This document shows positions 8,319 to 16,773 of a stretch of DNA of 64,000 nt, in pieces. Source of the DNA: Sphingobacterium sp. xlx-96 (GTDB taxonomy: Bacteria; Bacteroidota; Bacteroidia; Sphingobacteriales; Sphingobacteriaceae); assembly GCF_011007365.1 (NCBI RefSeq), contig NZ_WFKM01000004.1, positions 174,289-238,288 on the forward strand, read 5' to 3'. Below the pieces are notes generated by a model. It was not told where the DNA came from, did no database searches, and was given only the letters and a program-made list of their open reading frames with translations. The stretch's first letter is position 1. Each line of letters begins with the position of its first letter. Made by a program: the position numbers and the translations under genes.

Positions 8319-8846
8319 TTAATATTTCCATTTAAATTTATCAAACACCTTAGACCATAACCAGATCGGCCCCAATCCCATTAGACAAAAAAAGTGCTTT
8401 AGTCCCAAACCTTCCTCTTTTCTCATCAACACGAATAAAACGAGTGACGATACGAGAGCTATGCTCGAACATACCAACACTACCGAAGGTCCGCCATCCC
8501 GCTCTATATATTCGAGTTGCACAATAAAAAAACTCATAACAGCGATACAAAACAAGACTGCATACGACAATGTCGGTGCTAATTTCAGGTAACTATAGAT
8601 TACCACAGCAATAAATATAGATCCCCAATTCAGAAACGTATGGGCATTCATACGAATAAGAAAATCAAACTGCGGAAATGGAATCATCCATATCAATCCC
8701 ATAAATCCAAAAAAAGCAAGTGCTAAAAACAGGGCGTAGAGTCCTTTATTTCCCAGCGAAAATGTATTATCCAATTCCTTAAAGTACTTATCTACCGGCC
8801 TAATCGGCGTTTCCTGTTGGTCCTGCTTCCTATTCTTCTTGTTCAT
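8319..8846 (-). CDS. Small integral membrane protein of unknown function
   Basis: The 175-residue protein has a charged cytosolic N terminus (MNKKNRKQDQQET) and four to five hydrophobic segments: about residues 38-55, 68-86, 91-110, 122-140 and a weaker one near the C-terminal LGLGPIWLWSKVF. No family is recognised. It is the first gene of a two-gene operon with the LURP-one-like gene, whose start follows its stop by one base. A TACTTTTG -7 box lies only 4 bp upstream of the ATG, which predicts an mRNA with almost no 5' leader. Confidence 0.65.
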   Translation of the reverse strand: MNKKNRKQDQQETPIRPVDKYFKELDNTFSLGNKGLYALFLALAFFGFMGLIWMIPFPQFDFLIRMNAHTFLNWGSIFIAVVIYSYLKLAPTLSYAVLFCIAVMSFFIVQLEYIERDGGPSVVLVCSSIALVSSLVLFVLMRKEEGLGLKHFFCLMGLGPIWLWSKVFDKFKWKY

Positions 8847-8850
8847 CCAA

Positions 8851-8858
8851 CAAAAGTA
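8851..8858 (-). promoter_or_regulatory. -7 box directly upstream of a start codon
   Basis: Minus-strand TACTTTTG matches TAnnTTTG exactly and ends 4 bp from the ATG at 8846, so transcription should begin at or next to the start codon. Confidence 0.6.
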
Positions 8859-9051
8859 AGCAATTATCTAGATTCTTACCCTCATTTGAAAGTATTTTAA
8901 ACCATAACATACCACATTCACAATTTCTAATTTTAAAGAAATCAATAACAGTGTTTTTATAAAAAGGTTGTCATCGTAAGTTTTTATTTATCAGAAAAAA
9001 CAACTACCTTAAATAACTGGTAATTAACTACAAAAGCTAATTATACTGATT

Positions 9052-12000
9052 ATGACCAAGTCATTTAACAACTATTACGTAGAAAGGATAAGTGCTATTA
9101 TCGAATCCGAAAGTGCTGAACGCCAAAACCTGATCTTTGTTTTATTAGGGCAAACATCCCTGTGGCACTCGCTATTACCCTGCACCAATATTGCCGATAG
9201 CAGCCATTTAATAAATGAAAATAAGCACCATTCCTATAGCAAGGACTGGTATGTGCAGATGCAAAACACATTAGCCCTAGTGAAAGACTATCACCTGATA
9301 TCTTATGCACAGCTTTGCTACTTACAGGCCTATGCTGGCGACATTCCGCTGCCCTTTGTGGACCGCATGGTAGTTATTGAAGACAATCTACGCCAACTAT
9401 TCCCCCTCTATGAAGAAGATTACATACAGACCAGCGGCCAAGATAATATAGATAGCAGACCGGCGGACCTACCGTTACACCACATCGAACAATGCGTACT
9501 GAACCAAAAATATTATTATTCAACGCGCCGACCGACAAACAATTTTAAAGTTATCCCCCTTTTCCAAGAAGAAATAGAAGTTAAAAAAAACAGCCATAAA
9601 GATCCGGATGCGTACAACCTGTCCTTTGACAATTTCGCCTTAGACCTACTCATTAATGAGCACATCAATCAACCTATTTTTGGTACGACCACGACGATCA
9701 CCTATTATGAAAAACAATTTCAGAACAACCGCTTATTGGGCGACCTTAAGAAATGGAACGCAGTATTAAGTCAATTTTCTGGAAAACTACAGTATAGTGC
9801 TATCGCGCAAATTGAAGAGGACAGTCCCATACGAGAAGTAACGACCCAGTTATTGAAACAACATTGGGGGGCGGAAGCGACCTTCAGAACGCTTTTTATC
9901 TACAAGAACCCGGACCACACGAACGAAGTCATACCTATCTCGCAGGGCAATATCGTCGATACGATAATCGCGGCCTATGAAAACAGCAAAGTAGAGCAGG
10001 CAAACAGGGATGTATTCTTGACGGCACCTACCGGCGCAGGCAAATCACTTATTTTTCAACTTCCGGCCTTTCATATCTCAAATCAGGGCGATATCACTAT
10101 TGTTATTTGTCCCCTGATCGCCTTAATGAAAGATCAGGTCGAGGCCATAGTCACGGAGCGAAATTTTGAAAAAATAGCCTACATCAATGGTGAGCTCTCT
10201 TTTTTAGAAAGAGAACGCATTATTCAGCAATGTCAATCCGGATTAATCGATATCCTATATATGTCGCCAGAGCTATTCCTGTCCTACGATATCACCTACT
10301 TTATAGGAAACCGAAAAATCGGTCTATTGGCTATAGATGAAGCACACCTCATCACAACCTGGGGCAGAGATTTCAGAGTAGACTACTGGTTTCTCGGCGA
10401 GCATCTGCGCAAACTTCGTGAAGTAAACCTGCAGCATTTCATCGTTGTTGCCGTGACAGCTACAGCTGTATTCGGTGGTGCTAATGATATGGTTTTTGAT
10501 AGCATCAATAGTCTTCATTTGAACAACCCATACCTCTATATCGGTCAAGTAAAACGAGAAGATATCACCTTTGTATTTCAGAACTACCCTGCTTTTGAAA
10601 AAAAACTCGAAGCCAACAAGCTCGAACAAACCATTTCCTTCAGCAAGCAGATTCACGAACTACAACTCAAAACACTCGTCTACACCCCCTATGCCAAACA
10701 GATTTCCAGCATTATAGAAGCCCTGAACCAAGGATTTAGTACTATCGCTACAGGATATCATGGTAGTATGACCAGTGAGAATAAAAACTTCGCTTTAGAG
10801 CAATTCAAAACGAACAAAAGAAAAATAATGTTTTGTACCAAAGCATTCGGAATGGGTGTTGATATTCCCGATGTAGATATGGTCTATCACCATGCGCCAT
10901 CTGGATTATTCTCAGATTATATCCAGGAAGTGGGCAGAGCGGCACGAAATCAAGACCTTAAGGGATTTGCTGCTATCAATTATCACCCTGATGACCTGCT
11001 GTATGCAAAAACACTGCATAAGATATCTACGATTACCTCCTATCAAATACAACTCGTACTACGAAAAATACTACTCGCCTATCACTGCAGTGCCAAGCAG
11101 AATAACCTGCTCCTATCGGCAGAGGACTTCGAGTATATATTTGACAAAGGTCAAGATGCCCAACAGAAGATGCTTACTTCATTGATGTTTCTGGAGAAAA
11201 ACTACCTTCTTGAGCAAGGGTTCCCAGTATTCTCAGCAAGACCAAAAAAACGTTTTATAACAGGGTATGCCAAAGTTGCTGATGCGCATCTCGTAAAACT
11301 ATCACATCTTTACCCAAATACCTATGAACTGATCAGCACCCGAAAAAACGGCGAGCACATCATTGAATTTGACATCGAAAAATTCTGGAAACACTACGGG
11401 CAGAAACAAAATTTCGAAAACTTAAAATTAGCATTTTACAATAATACGATTTTCGAAGAAGATAAGATCAGCCTAGAACCGCAGCTAAAGATAATGTTTG
11501 AACGCGCCAGAGGATCCTTCGAGGATCAATCCCGCAAACTGCAAGCAGTCTTCCATGCCATACAACAAACCCTCCAATCCTTTGAAGGTTTCTTTACGAC
11601 CAATCAGTTTGAATTCAAATTGAAAGAACTTATTACCGACCGATGGATGGTTCCCAAAATCAGCAACCTGCTTTTTACAGCCTATATCAACAGTTCTTAT
11701 GGAAACCGTCATCATGTTTCAAACGGTTTTTTGAAAAAGAGAACTTTTGGTGATGAACTAAAATACCTGAATGACCCCATAGCGAGTAAGACCACATTCG
11801 CCAGGCTGATGACCCGATTCCATAATCTATTTGAAAACAACAGCAACCGTCGATCGAGTCGCTTTTGCACACAAAAAAACATCAACTCAGACAGCTATGT
11901 AAAATTGGGCAACTTTCTTGAAACATTGGGGCTAGCCACCTTCGAAATCAAAGGAGGCGATAAAACTATGGTACATATCCGCATCAACGCGCCTAAGTAC

Positions 12001-12771
12001 CTTGAAGTGGATAGCAACAACGTTGAGTACAGCAATCAATTACTTGCCGACTCGACAGAGCGACAAGAAACCAGCTACGCCCTATTTAATCACTTTTTTC
12101 AAAACGACTGGACCAACCAAAAGCGCTGGGAATTTATCGAAAATTACTTTTTAGGAGAGTCCATAGATAGCTTATTAATCCCCTATCCGCCGACAGGCGC
12201 CAACAAAGCTGATCTAAAAAGTAGGCTGGAAAAAATTGCACATAGCGAAAAGAGCATAATCGAAGACTGTACTACGGTAGAAAGCGCCCCCGTATCTACC
12301 ACCGAAGTCACGGACAGCAACCTACATATCTTTACCGCGACCAAAGATTCCGTACTCGAGCAGCGTAAATTGCTCACCATTCAAACCGGCGATGAGGTCC
12401 GGACAATGCGCGTTTCTGAATGGTTGATGTATGACCCCGTAGCCCTTGATAAAGAAAGAATTAAAATGGAGTTCAAGCTAGAAGGAAGGACCTATCAAAT
12501 ATTAAATTCTAAATTAAGAACCCATCATTTCGATTATTACCGTGATACCCTGCGCTTACAAATGCACATCACTTTCCCCAAATATAGTACACCGGTAAAA
12601 GCCCTATTGCCTTATACCGACAAACCTGTTGAATTTTACAAATGGTGGTGTGACAACCCAAATGAAGTAACGCTGAATTTCAGAGAAAAATTAATACTGT
12701 TTGAGAAAGTCAACGGTAAAAATCCGAAAACACTAAAAAGTGAACATAGAAAAATGATCGATCGAAAATAA
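9052..12771 (+). CDS. Large RecQ-like superfamily 2 DNA helicase
   Basis: The 1239-residue protein has a RecQ-type helicase core in the middle. Motif I is APTGAGKS (residues 325-332), motif Ia region PLIALMKDQV follows, motif II is DEAH (429-432) in AIDEAHLITTWG, motif III VTATA is near 470, motif V KAFGMGVDIPDVD near 600 and motif VI QEVGRAARN (625-633). These are close to RecQ, but the protein is twice the usual size: about 320 residues precede the core and about 550 follow, without a visible four-cysteine RecQ zinc cluster or HRDC domain. It is flanked by an AraC regulator and accessory genes, so a role in mobile-DNA or phage defence is possible; nothing in the sequence proves it. A repair helicase is the alternative. 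Confidence 0.85.
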   Translation: MTKSFNNYYVERISAIIESESAERQNLIFVLLGQTSLWHSLLPCTNIADSSHLINENKHHSYSKDWYVQMQNTLALVKDYHLISYAQLCYLQAYAGDIPLPFVDRMVVIEDNLRQLFPLYEEDYIQTSGQDNIDSRPADLPLHHIEQCVLNQKYYYSTRRPTNNFKVIPLFQEEIEVKKNSHKDPDAYNLSFDNFALDLLINEHINQPIFGTTTTITYYEKQFQNNRLLGDLKKWNAVLSQFSGKLQYSAIAQIEEDSPIREVTTQLLKQHWGAEATFRTLFIYKNPDHTNEVIPISQGNIVDTIIAAYENSKVEQANRDVFLTAPTGAGKSLIFQLPAFHISNQGDITIVICPLIALMKDQVEAIVTERNFEKIAYINGELSFLERERIIQQCQSGLIDILYMSPELFLSYDITYFIGNRKIGLLAIDEAHLITTWGRDFRVDYWFLGEHLRKLREVNLQHFIVVAVTATAVFGGANDMVFDSINSLHLNNPYLYIGQVKREDITFVFQNYPAFEKKLEANKLEQTISFSKQIHELQLKTLVYTPYAKQISSIIEALNQGFSTIATGYHGSMTSENKNFALEQFKTNKRKIMFCTKAFGMGVDIPDVDMVYHHAPSGLFSDYIQEVGRAARNQDLKGFAAINYHPDDLLYAKTLHKISTITSYQIQLVLRKILLAYHCSAKQNNLLLSAEDFEYIFDKGQDAQQKMLTSLMFLEKNYLLEQGFPVFSARPKKRFITGYAKVADAHLVKLSHLYPNTYELISTRKNGEHIIEFDIEKFWKHYGQKQNFENLKLAFYNNTIFEEDKISLEPQLKIMFERARGSFEDQSRKLQAVFHAIQQTLQSFEGFFTTNQFEFKLKELITDRWMVPKISNLLFTAYINSSYGNRHHVSNGFLKKRTFGDELKYLNDPIASKTTFARLMTRFHNLFENNSNRRSSRFCTQKNINSDSYVKLGNFLETLGLATFEIKGGDKTMVHIRINAPKYLEVDSNNVEYSNQLLADSTERQETSYALFNHFFQNDWTNQKRWEFIENYFLGESIDSLLIPYPPTGANKADLKSRLEKIAHSEKSIIEDCTTVESAPVSTTEVTDSNLHIFTATKDSVLEQRKLLTIQTGDEVRTMRVSEWLMYDPVALDKERIKMEFKLEGRTYQILNSKLRTHHFDYYRDTLRLQMHITFPKYSTPVKALLPYTDKPVEFYKWWCDNPNEVTLNFREKLILFEKVNGKNPKTLKSEHRKMIDRK

Positions 12772-12821
12772 AGACAACAATTGAAAGCGCTATATCCATC
12801 AATTTATCAAAATGCCCTCCT

Positions 12822-13775
12822 TTGGTCCGTAGTACGGTAGTCCGCACCAAGCCAGACCATTGTCGCTATCCGGTGATTGGTGTTCCGTGGGAACTACTCC
12901 ACTTTACAGATTACACCCTTTCCAGACAGCAGCGCAATATGGTCGGTGCGCACCTTCAATTATTTGAATTAGACATCCAAAAAGAGTCTTCGATTTACTT
13001 TACAATCCATAGGCCCAAGAAAATCCTGTTTTTCCTCTTTCATGGTTATGTGCGCTTTTACAACCTCGAAAACAAACAATTATCAGAAGCAGAAGGCCCC
13101 TGCTTCTACTTAAATTATAACCCTGTTTGCGAGGTTCAGATGGAGCTTACCAGAGGGAGCCTCAGCTTTCTAGCCATCACGTTAGACCGGGATTGGCCCA
13201 TTGTCAACAACGAATACTTCCCTGCCTTTGCCCCACTGACCGAAATGTGGCAGTCAAGAAGTGGTAATTTTGTCGTTCTTGGACGGGTACCAATCACAAA
13301 AGCGATTGAAGATATATTGATCAAGATTCGGTTATTACTCGTAGATAGTTTTGAAGACAACGTTCAAATCCTCAAATTGATCTCAGACTGTTTATCAAAA
13401 TACCACTCTATGCTTATAGGCTCGGACGATTACAAAGAGTGGGACACCCTTCACAAGGGCAAGATCTTAAAGGACTATTTAAACAAGCATTTTCGAGATG
13501 ATAGTGCCTGCCTTTCAGATCACATCCTTCGCGAACTCAGCTGGTCAGCATGGACATTACGAACCATAGCCCAGAAGACCCTAGGTTGTACCGTTTTTAA
13601 ATACATCCTCAAACTAAAAATGACTGCGGCAAGGGATCATTTAAAGTGTTCTTCCATCCTTATTAAAGATTTAGCTTTACAACTCGGATTTTCTGGTACG
13701 GAGCACTTTGTCCGAACCTTTAAAAAGGAAAACGGGATCAGCCCAAAATCCTATCGGCAAAGGAATAAAAGATAG
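12822..13775 (+). CDS. AraC-family transcriptional regulator (first of two)
   Basis: A roughly 317-residue protein with an N-terminal cupin-like effector/dimer region (LFFLFHGYVRFYNLENKQL) and a C-terminal pair of helix-turn-helices: LSWSAWTLRTIAQKTLGCTVFKYI, then IKDLALQLGFSGTEHFVRTFKKENGISP, the classic AraC second-helix signature. The start is uncertain: the frame is open back into the helicase stop without an ATG, so TTG at 12822 is used; ATG at 12939 would cut off the first 39 residues. Its 3' end lies only 15 bp before the first copy of a duplicated promoter cassette carrying AraC-like direct repeats, which makes that cassette its most obvious target. This target is inference. Confidence 0.8.
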   Translation: MVRSTVVRTKPDHCRYPVIGVPWELLHFTDYTLSRQQRNMVGAHLQLFELDIQKESSIYFTIHRPKKILFFLFHGYVRFYNLENKQLSEAEGPCFYLNYNPVCEVQMELTRGSLSFLAITLDRDWPIVNNEYFPAFAPLTEMWQSRSGNFVVLGRVPITKAIEDILIKIRLLLVDSFEDNVQILKLISDCLSKYHSMLIGSDDYKEWDTLHKGKILKDYLNKHFRDDSACLSDHILRELSWSAWTLRTIAQKTLGCTVFKYILKLKMTAARDHLKCSSILIKDLALQLGFSGTEHFVRTFKKENGISPKSYRQRNKR

Positions 13776-13790
13776 TTATTCCCTTTAAAT

Positions 13791-13937
13791 ACTATCAATT
13801 CCTGAGAATAGCACTACCAATTCGTTAGTTTCCCTCCATTATTGCTAGTTTTTCTAGATATCTACTACCTAACTTTACATTATTCCTTTTGCCCTCAGGA
13901 ACAGTGGCAAATGGCGCATAACATCTTTTATAAACAA
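13791..13937. repeat. Duplicated promoter cassette, copy 1
   Basis: A 147-bp segment that recurs at 15043-15189 with only four mismatches (offset 1252 bp, no indels). It begins at ACTATCAATTCCTGAG right after the first AraC gene and ends 4 bp before the ATG of the 182-residue gene. It contains the direct repeats and -7-like box described in the next entry and a palindrome TAGATATCTA. Confidence 0.95.
13824..13877 (+). promoter_or_regulatory. Candidate AraC-activated promoter in cassette copy 1
   Basis: GTTAGTTT (13824-13831) and GCTAGTTT (13844-13851) form a direct repeat with 20-bp period, the geometry AraC-type proteins often bind. The second repeat overlaps where the -33 element of the -7-like box TAACTTTA (13870-13877) should be, while no TTTG is present there. 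This fits an activator-dependent promoter. Leader length to the ATG would be about 60 nt. The same elements recur in copy 2. Confidence 0.5.
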
Positions 13938-13941
13938 AGAC

Positions 13942-14490
13942 ATGAAACACAAAGAACTAACATTGAGAGAAGTATCGGAGAAAATCTATCATTTATTGCG
14001 ACTAGAAAACAATAGGTATTCGATTGATCTTACAAAAGAACAAGCTAAAGGATTGGGGATTCCCCTAAATCAATATCAGTTTATAATCAATGAACTGAAA
14101 ACGACAAACGAGTTAATTGCTATCGCTGAGAAAGAACCTAACAACGAAATAGAGTTATTTGACCCAAAAACACTAACTGCGGAAATGTTTCAGACACTTC
14201 CATCCGGAGTCATCACCACATCTGACCAAAGTGAGGGTACGAATGGATTTTTCGCACCACATGCCATGGGAAAGGTAAGGTTTAGATGCAGAACTAATGC
14301 AGCCCTTACACCTATTTACGTGTGTAGGACATATTCTTCAGGTGCTTGGCAATCAAAAACCGCCACAGGCAGCCTATTAACCGTTACAGAGGTCATCGTC
14401 AACCTCTATGTCTCTAATGATAATGTAGCTGTAGGCTTCAGAACATCGGACTCTAATGGAGGATCAGCGGCTTGGCAAGGTATTCCATAA
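13942..14490 (+). CDS. Unrecognised 182-residue protein with a module shared with the next gene
   Basis: No family recognised and no signal peptide. Residues about 8-58 (LREVSEKIYHLLRLENNRYS onward, then a LT-KEQ...GIP...Y pattern) are helical and resemble residues 41-93 of the neighbouring lipoprotein: both read KIY or IIY, then NN, an L(T/S)xE/K strand-helix, G(I/M)P and a tyrosine at matching spacing. Residues 75-182 are glycine-, threonine- and serine-rich and look like a beta-sandwich (VRFRCRTNAALTPIYVCRTY). It starts 5 bp after the duplicated promoter cassette and ends at its own terminator, so it is the main output of cassette copy 1. Confidence 0.65.
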   Translation: MKHKELTLREVSEKIYHLLRLENNRYSIDLTKEQAKGLGIPLNQYQFIINELKTTNELIAIAEKEPNNEIELFDPKTLTAEMFQTLPSGVITTSDQSEGTNGFFAPHAMGKVRFRCRTNAALTPIYVCRTYSSGAWQSKTATGSLLTVTEVIVNLYVSNDNVAVGFRTSDSNGGSAAWQGIP

Positions 14491-14502
14491 TAAAAAACTC
14501 AA

Positions 14503-14531
14503 AGGGGTGTTTGTATAGACAAACATCCTTC
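14503..14531 (+). terminator. Terminator after the 182-residue gene
   Basis: Hairpin with arms GGGTGTTTGT and ACAAACATCC around ATAG, followed by TTCTTTTCTTT. Confidence 0.7.
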
Positions 14532-14591
14532 TTTTCTTTAAATTAAATCGCCACACGAAACCACTGAATAATAATTCATTACCTTTGATCT

Positions 14592-14969
14592 ATGAAAACT
14601 CTTATACCTTTATCTCTTTTTTGGATTGCATTATTGTGTTCCTGTCAAAACACATCGAAGGAACCATATTTAAAACCCGGTGTGGATTATGTTCAGTTAA
14701 CCCCAGACAGCCTTAGAACTCCAGAACAAAAGGCTTTTTTACTCAAGCTTACGAAAATAATATATGAAAATTTATCAGTAAAAAATAATGAGGTATATTT
14801 TGAATTAAGTGAGAAAGAGTTTGTAGAAAAAGGGATGCCTATTCAGTATTATGATTTAGTACAAAAGGACGTAATCAATATGAATAAATCCATTAAAGAA
14901 AATAATATCACCAATTTTGACTCTGTCTTAAAAGAGTCCTATAGACAGATCCTAGATAGCATTCAATAA
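14592..14969 (+). CDS. Small lipoprotein sharing a module with the 182-residue protein
   Basis: The 125-residue protein has a lipoprotein signal peptide: hydrophobic IPLSLFWIALL, then the lipobox LCSC with Cys18 as the likely lipidated residue. The mature part is helical and charged. Its segment from LLKLTKIIYENLSVKNNEVY through ELSEKEFVEKGMPIQYYDL matches the N-terminal module of the upstream gene in order and spacing. A cytosolic and a membrane-anchored protein built on one module suggests related binding roles, for example a protein and its partner or antagonist; this is speculation. It has terminators on both sides, so it probably has its own promoter. AT-richer than the flanking core genes. 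Confidence 0.7.
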   Translation: MKTLIPLSLFWIALLCSCQNTSKEPYLKPGVDYVQLTPDSLRTPEQKAFLLKLTKIIYENLSVKNNEVYFELSEKEFVEKGMPIQYYDLVQKDVINMNKSIKENNITNFDSVLKESYRQILDSIQ

Positions 14970-14979
14970 GATTATATAG

Positions 14980-15010
14980 ACAGTTCTGAATTTGACAAAT
15001 TCAGAACTGT
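14980..15010 (+). terminator. Terminator after the small lipoprotein gene
   Basis: Perfect 14-bp stem (ACAGTTCTGAATTT / AAATTCAGAACTGT) with loop GAC, followed by TCTATTTTA. Confidence 0.85.
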
Positions 15011-15042
15011 TCTATTTTATACTTTACGAAGACCTTGTTTAA

Positions 15043-15189
15043 ACTATCAATTCCTGAGAATAGCACTACCAATTCGTTAGTTTCCCTCCATTATTGCTAG
15101 TTTTTCGAGATATCTACTACCTAACTTTACATTATTCCTTTTGCCCTCAGAAACAGTAGCAAAAGGCGCATAACATCTTTTATAAACAA
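15043..15189. repeat. Duplicated promoter cassette, copy 2
   Basis: Second copy of the 147-bp segment at 13791-13937, four substitutions, no gaps. The AraC-like direct repeats fall at 15076-15083 and 15096-15103 and the -7-like box TAACTTTA at 15122-15129. It ends 5 bp before an ATG that opens only a 54-codon frame. Together with the following short frame and broken VF530 gene, it makes the roughly 780-bp stretch between the lipoprotein and the second AraC gene free of intact long genes. Confidence 0.95.
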
Positions 15190-15194
15190 CAGCT

Positions 15195-15359
15195 ATGACA
15201 AGAAACAGCTTTACATGGATTTCTAATTTTAGTTCTCAAAATTTAAGCCGTGTAATAAAGATCGGGCTTCAAAACATTGCGAAGGCCAAGCTATTCTTTA
15301 TATTCCTTTCTCGCATATATCTATATAATACTCCGGTTCATCGCCTTGCGCAGATTTGA
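15195..15359 (+). CDS. Possible 54-residue protein under cassette copy 2
   Basis: The ATG lies 5 bp after the end of the second promoter cassette, the same spacing as the 182-residue gene after copy 1. The frame gives a basic 54-residue peptide (MTRNSFTWISNFSSQNLSRV at the start) with a hydrophobic patch KLFFIFLSRIYLY near the C terminus. It does not resemble the product of copy 1. It may be a real small protein, or the residue of a longer gene that was replaced after the promoter duplicated. No homologue recognised. Confidence 0.35.
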   Translation: MTRNSFTWISNFSSQNLSRVIKIGLQNIAKAKLFFIFLSRIYLYNTPVHRLAQI

Positions 15360-15435
15360 TATAACTGAATTCGGGGATATTGGCTATAGCTAAATTACTT
15401 TCACATGTAACCCTTAGATCGAAAGAACAAGTCGT

Positions 15436-15443
15436 TATCTTTG
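15436..15443 (+). promoter_or_regulatory. -7 box of the broken VF530 gene
   Basis: TATCTTTG matches TAnnTTTG and ends 6 bp before the ATG at 15450, so the promoter of the pseudogene looks intact. Confidence 0.5.
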
Positions 15444-15449
15444 TCCATT

Positions 15450-15665
15450 ATGCAAGAACAAAAAATCAATCCGCTACATGGCAAAAGATAAGACTTCATT
15501 CTAGAGGCACTGGTCGAGTATTGTGAATGGAAAGAATTGGGCCGTATCATACCAATACGTTGTTTTAATGAAAATCCAAGCATCAAGTCTTCCCTGACCT
15601 TCTTAAGAAAAATACCTTCGGCACTAGAGAAGGTAGAACAATTATATATCAAAAAACTGTACTAA
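15450..15665 (+). pseudogene. VF530-family (DUF2132) DNA-binding protein gene with an internal stop
   Basis: The frame reads MQEQKINPLHGKR, stop, DFILEALVEYCEWKELGRI and on through IRCFNENPSIKSSLTFLRK to EKVEQLYIKKLY, 71 sense-length codons in all. This is the VF530 family pattern (NPLHGxTLExIL, LVExYGWExLGxxIxIRCF, NPSxxSSLKFLRKTPWAxxKVExLY), small DNA-binding proteins. Codon 14 (15489-15491) is TAA where the family has Thr-Leu or nearby residues; the rest is in frame and well conserved, apart from the usual PWA being PSA. So the gene looks recently inactivated, or this base is a sequencing error. A restart downstream of the stop lacks an ATG. Confidence 0.82.
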
Positions 15666-15756
15666 CCGAAACAAACTACATTTTCAAGTTCTAATTGATT
15701 TCTAATTTTAATAACAGATTTTAACTATCTTAGCAATAGAAAACCAATTGAAGAAA

Positions 15757-16737
15757 ATGTCCAACCCTCTTTTTTTTCGATTTTTAAACGAAACAACTGT
15801 CCCTAGAGGCAAGGCTAACTACAATGGCTATCTTTCCTTCATCCCTGATGTCTACGGCGATAATCCGGATAATACCTTAGCACATCGCTATCTTGCTAAC
15901 CAAGATTTCTTTTGGTTGGAAATGAAGGACAGCGTCACCAACGCTACGGCAAAACTAGAAATTGAAACACAAGAAGATTGCTTATGGATCTACATCGATC
16001 TATTGGGACAAAGTCTTGTCCTGTTATCGAAACCACAGTCTTTGTCGAGCGGGGAGATCCTGTGCTATTGGACATCGCTAAATCCCTATCAGGTACGACT
16101 GGAGAACGGCAAGAACTGGTTACTCATGATTGGTATCACACCTAAGCATTTTGCCGATATCGTCGCTGAGTACCCCCTCCTTCGACAACTACATACTGTC
16201 CAAAATCTGCAAGAGATAAATGAAATACTTGGCAAGATGACCACTAATAGCAAATTGTACGGTGTGCTAGATGCGCTCAAACGTATCACCTTCCGGCCTT
16301 TTGGCACATATTATCTATTGATGGCATGGAACCTACGTATATTTGACATAATTTTTAATGAGAGCAAAGTATCTGACACGAATGAGCAGAGTCACGATGT
16401 AAAATTATATTACGGCACCTTGGCCTATTTGCGACAGCACTTCTGCGAAGAAGGACTTTCTTTAAACAGTATCGCCCAGGCGATGAATGTCAGTGTAAGT
16501 ACATTGACACGGAGCTTCGCGAATCGACCGCACAGCGTAAGTGCGTATCTTCAGGAATTACGGCTGGTGGAAGCTCGGGACCGGATCATGGCTTCGGATA
16601 ATACCATAGTTTCTATTGCATTTTCATTACATTTTGTCTGTCAAAAGAGCTTTTCAAAACTATTTAAAAAACGATTCGGATATACCCCTACCGAATGGAG
16701 AGAAAAAATGATACGAAAAAGATCTTTGGTGAATTAA
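15757..16737 (+). CDS. AraC-family transcriptional regulator (second of two)
   Basis: A 326-residue protein from ATG at 15757 (MSNPLFFRFLNE); a TTG three codons earlier is less likely. Residues about 1-200 form an effector/dimer domain with little similarity by eye to the first AraC protein. The C-terminal DNA-binding part has two helix-turn-helices: LSLNSIAQAMNVSVSTLTRSF and VSIAFSLHFVCQKSFSKLFKKRFGYTPTEW, the second carrying the family signature. It lies downstream of the broken VF530 gene and immediately upstream of a 21-bp-periodic DNA array, which could contain its own or its partner's sites. Target genes are not known. Confidence 0.85.
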   Translation: MSNPLFFRFLNETTVPRGKANYNGYLSFIPDVYGDNPDNTLAHRYLANQDFFWLEMKDSVTNATAKLEIETQEDCLWIYIDLLGQSLVLLSKPQSLSSGEILCYWTSLNPYQVRLENGKNWLLMIGITPKHFADIVAEYPLLRQLHTVQNLQEINEILGKMTTNSKLYGVLDALKRITFRPFGTYYLLMAWNLRIFDIIFNESKVSDTNEQSHDVKLYYGTLAYLRQHFCEEGLSLNSIAQAMNVSVSTLTRSFANRPHSVSAYLQELRLVEARDRIMASDNTIVSIAFSLHFVCQKSFSKLFKKRFGYTPTEWREKMIRKRSLVN

Positions 16738-16773
16738 TTAGCGATAATCAGATCCAAGATTTTCACAATCGGG

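Noticed and set aside
9052..12771. Calling the helicase a member of a named defence system
   Set aside because: No accompanying nuclease, methylase or other marker gene of a named system is present, and the flanking domains could not be identified.
15401..15652. 83-residue minus-strand frame
   Set aside because: It is the antisense shadow of the VF530-family pseudogene on the plus strand.
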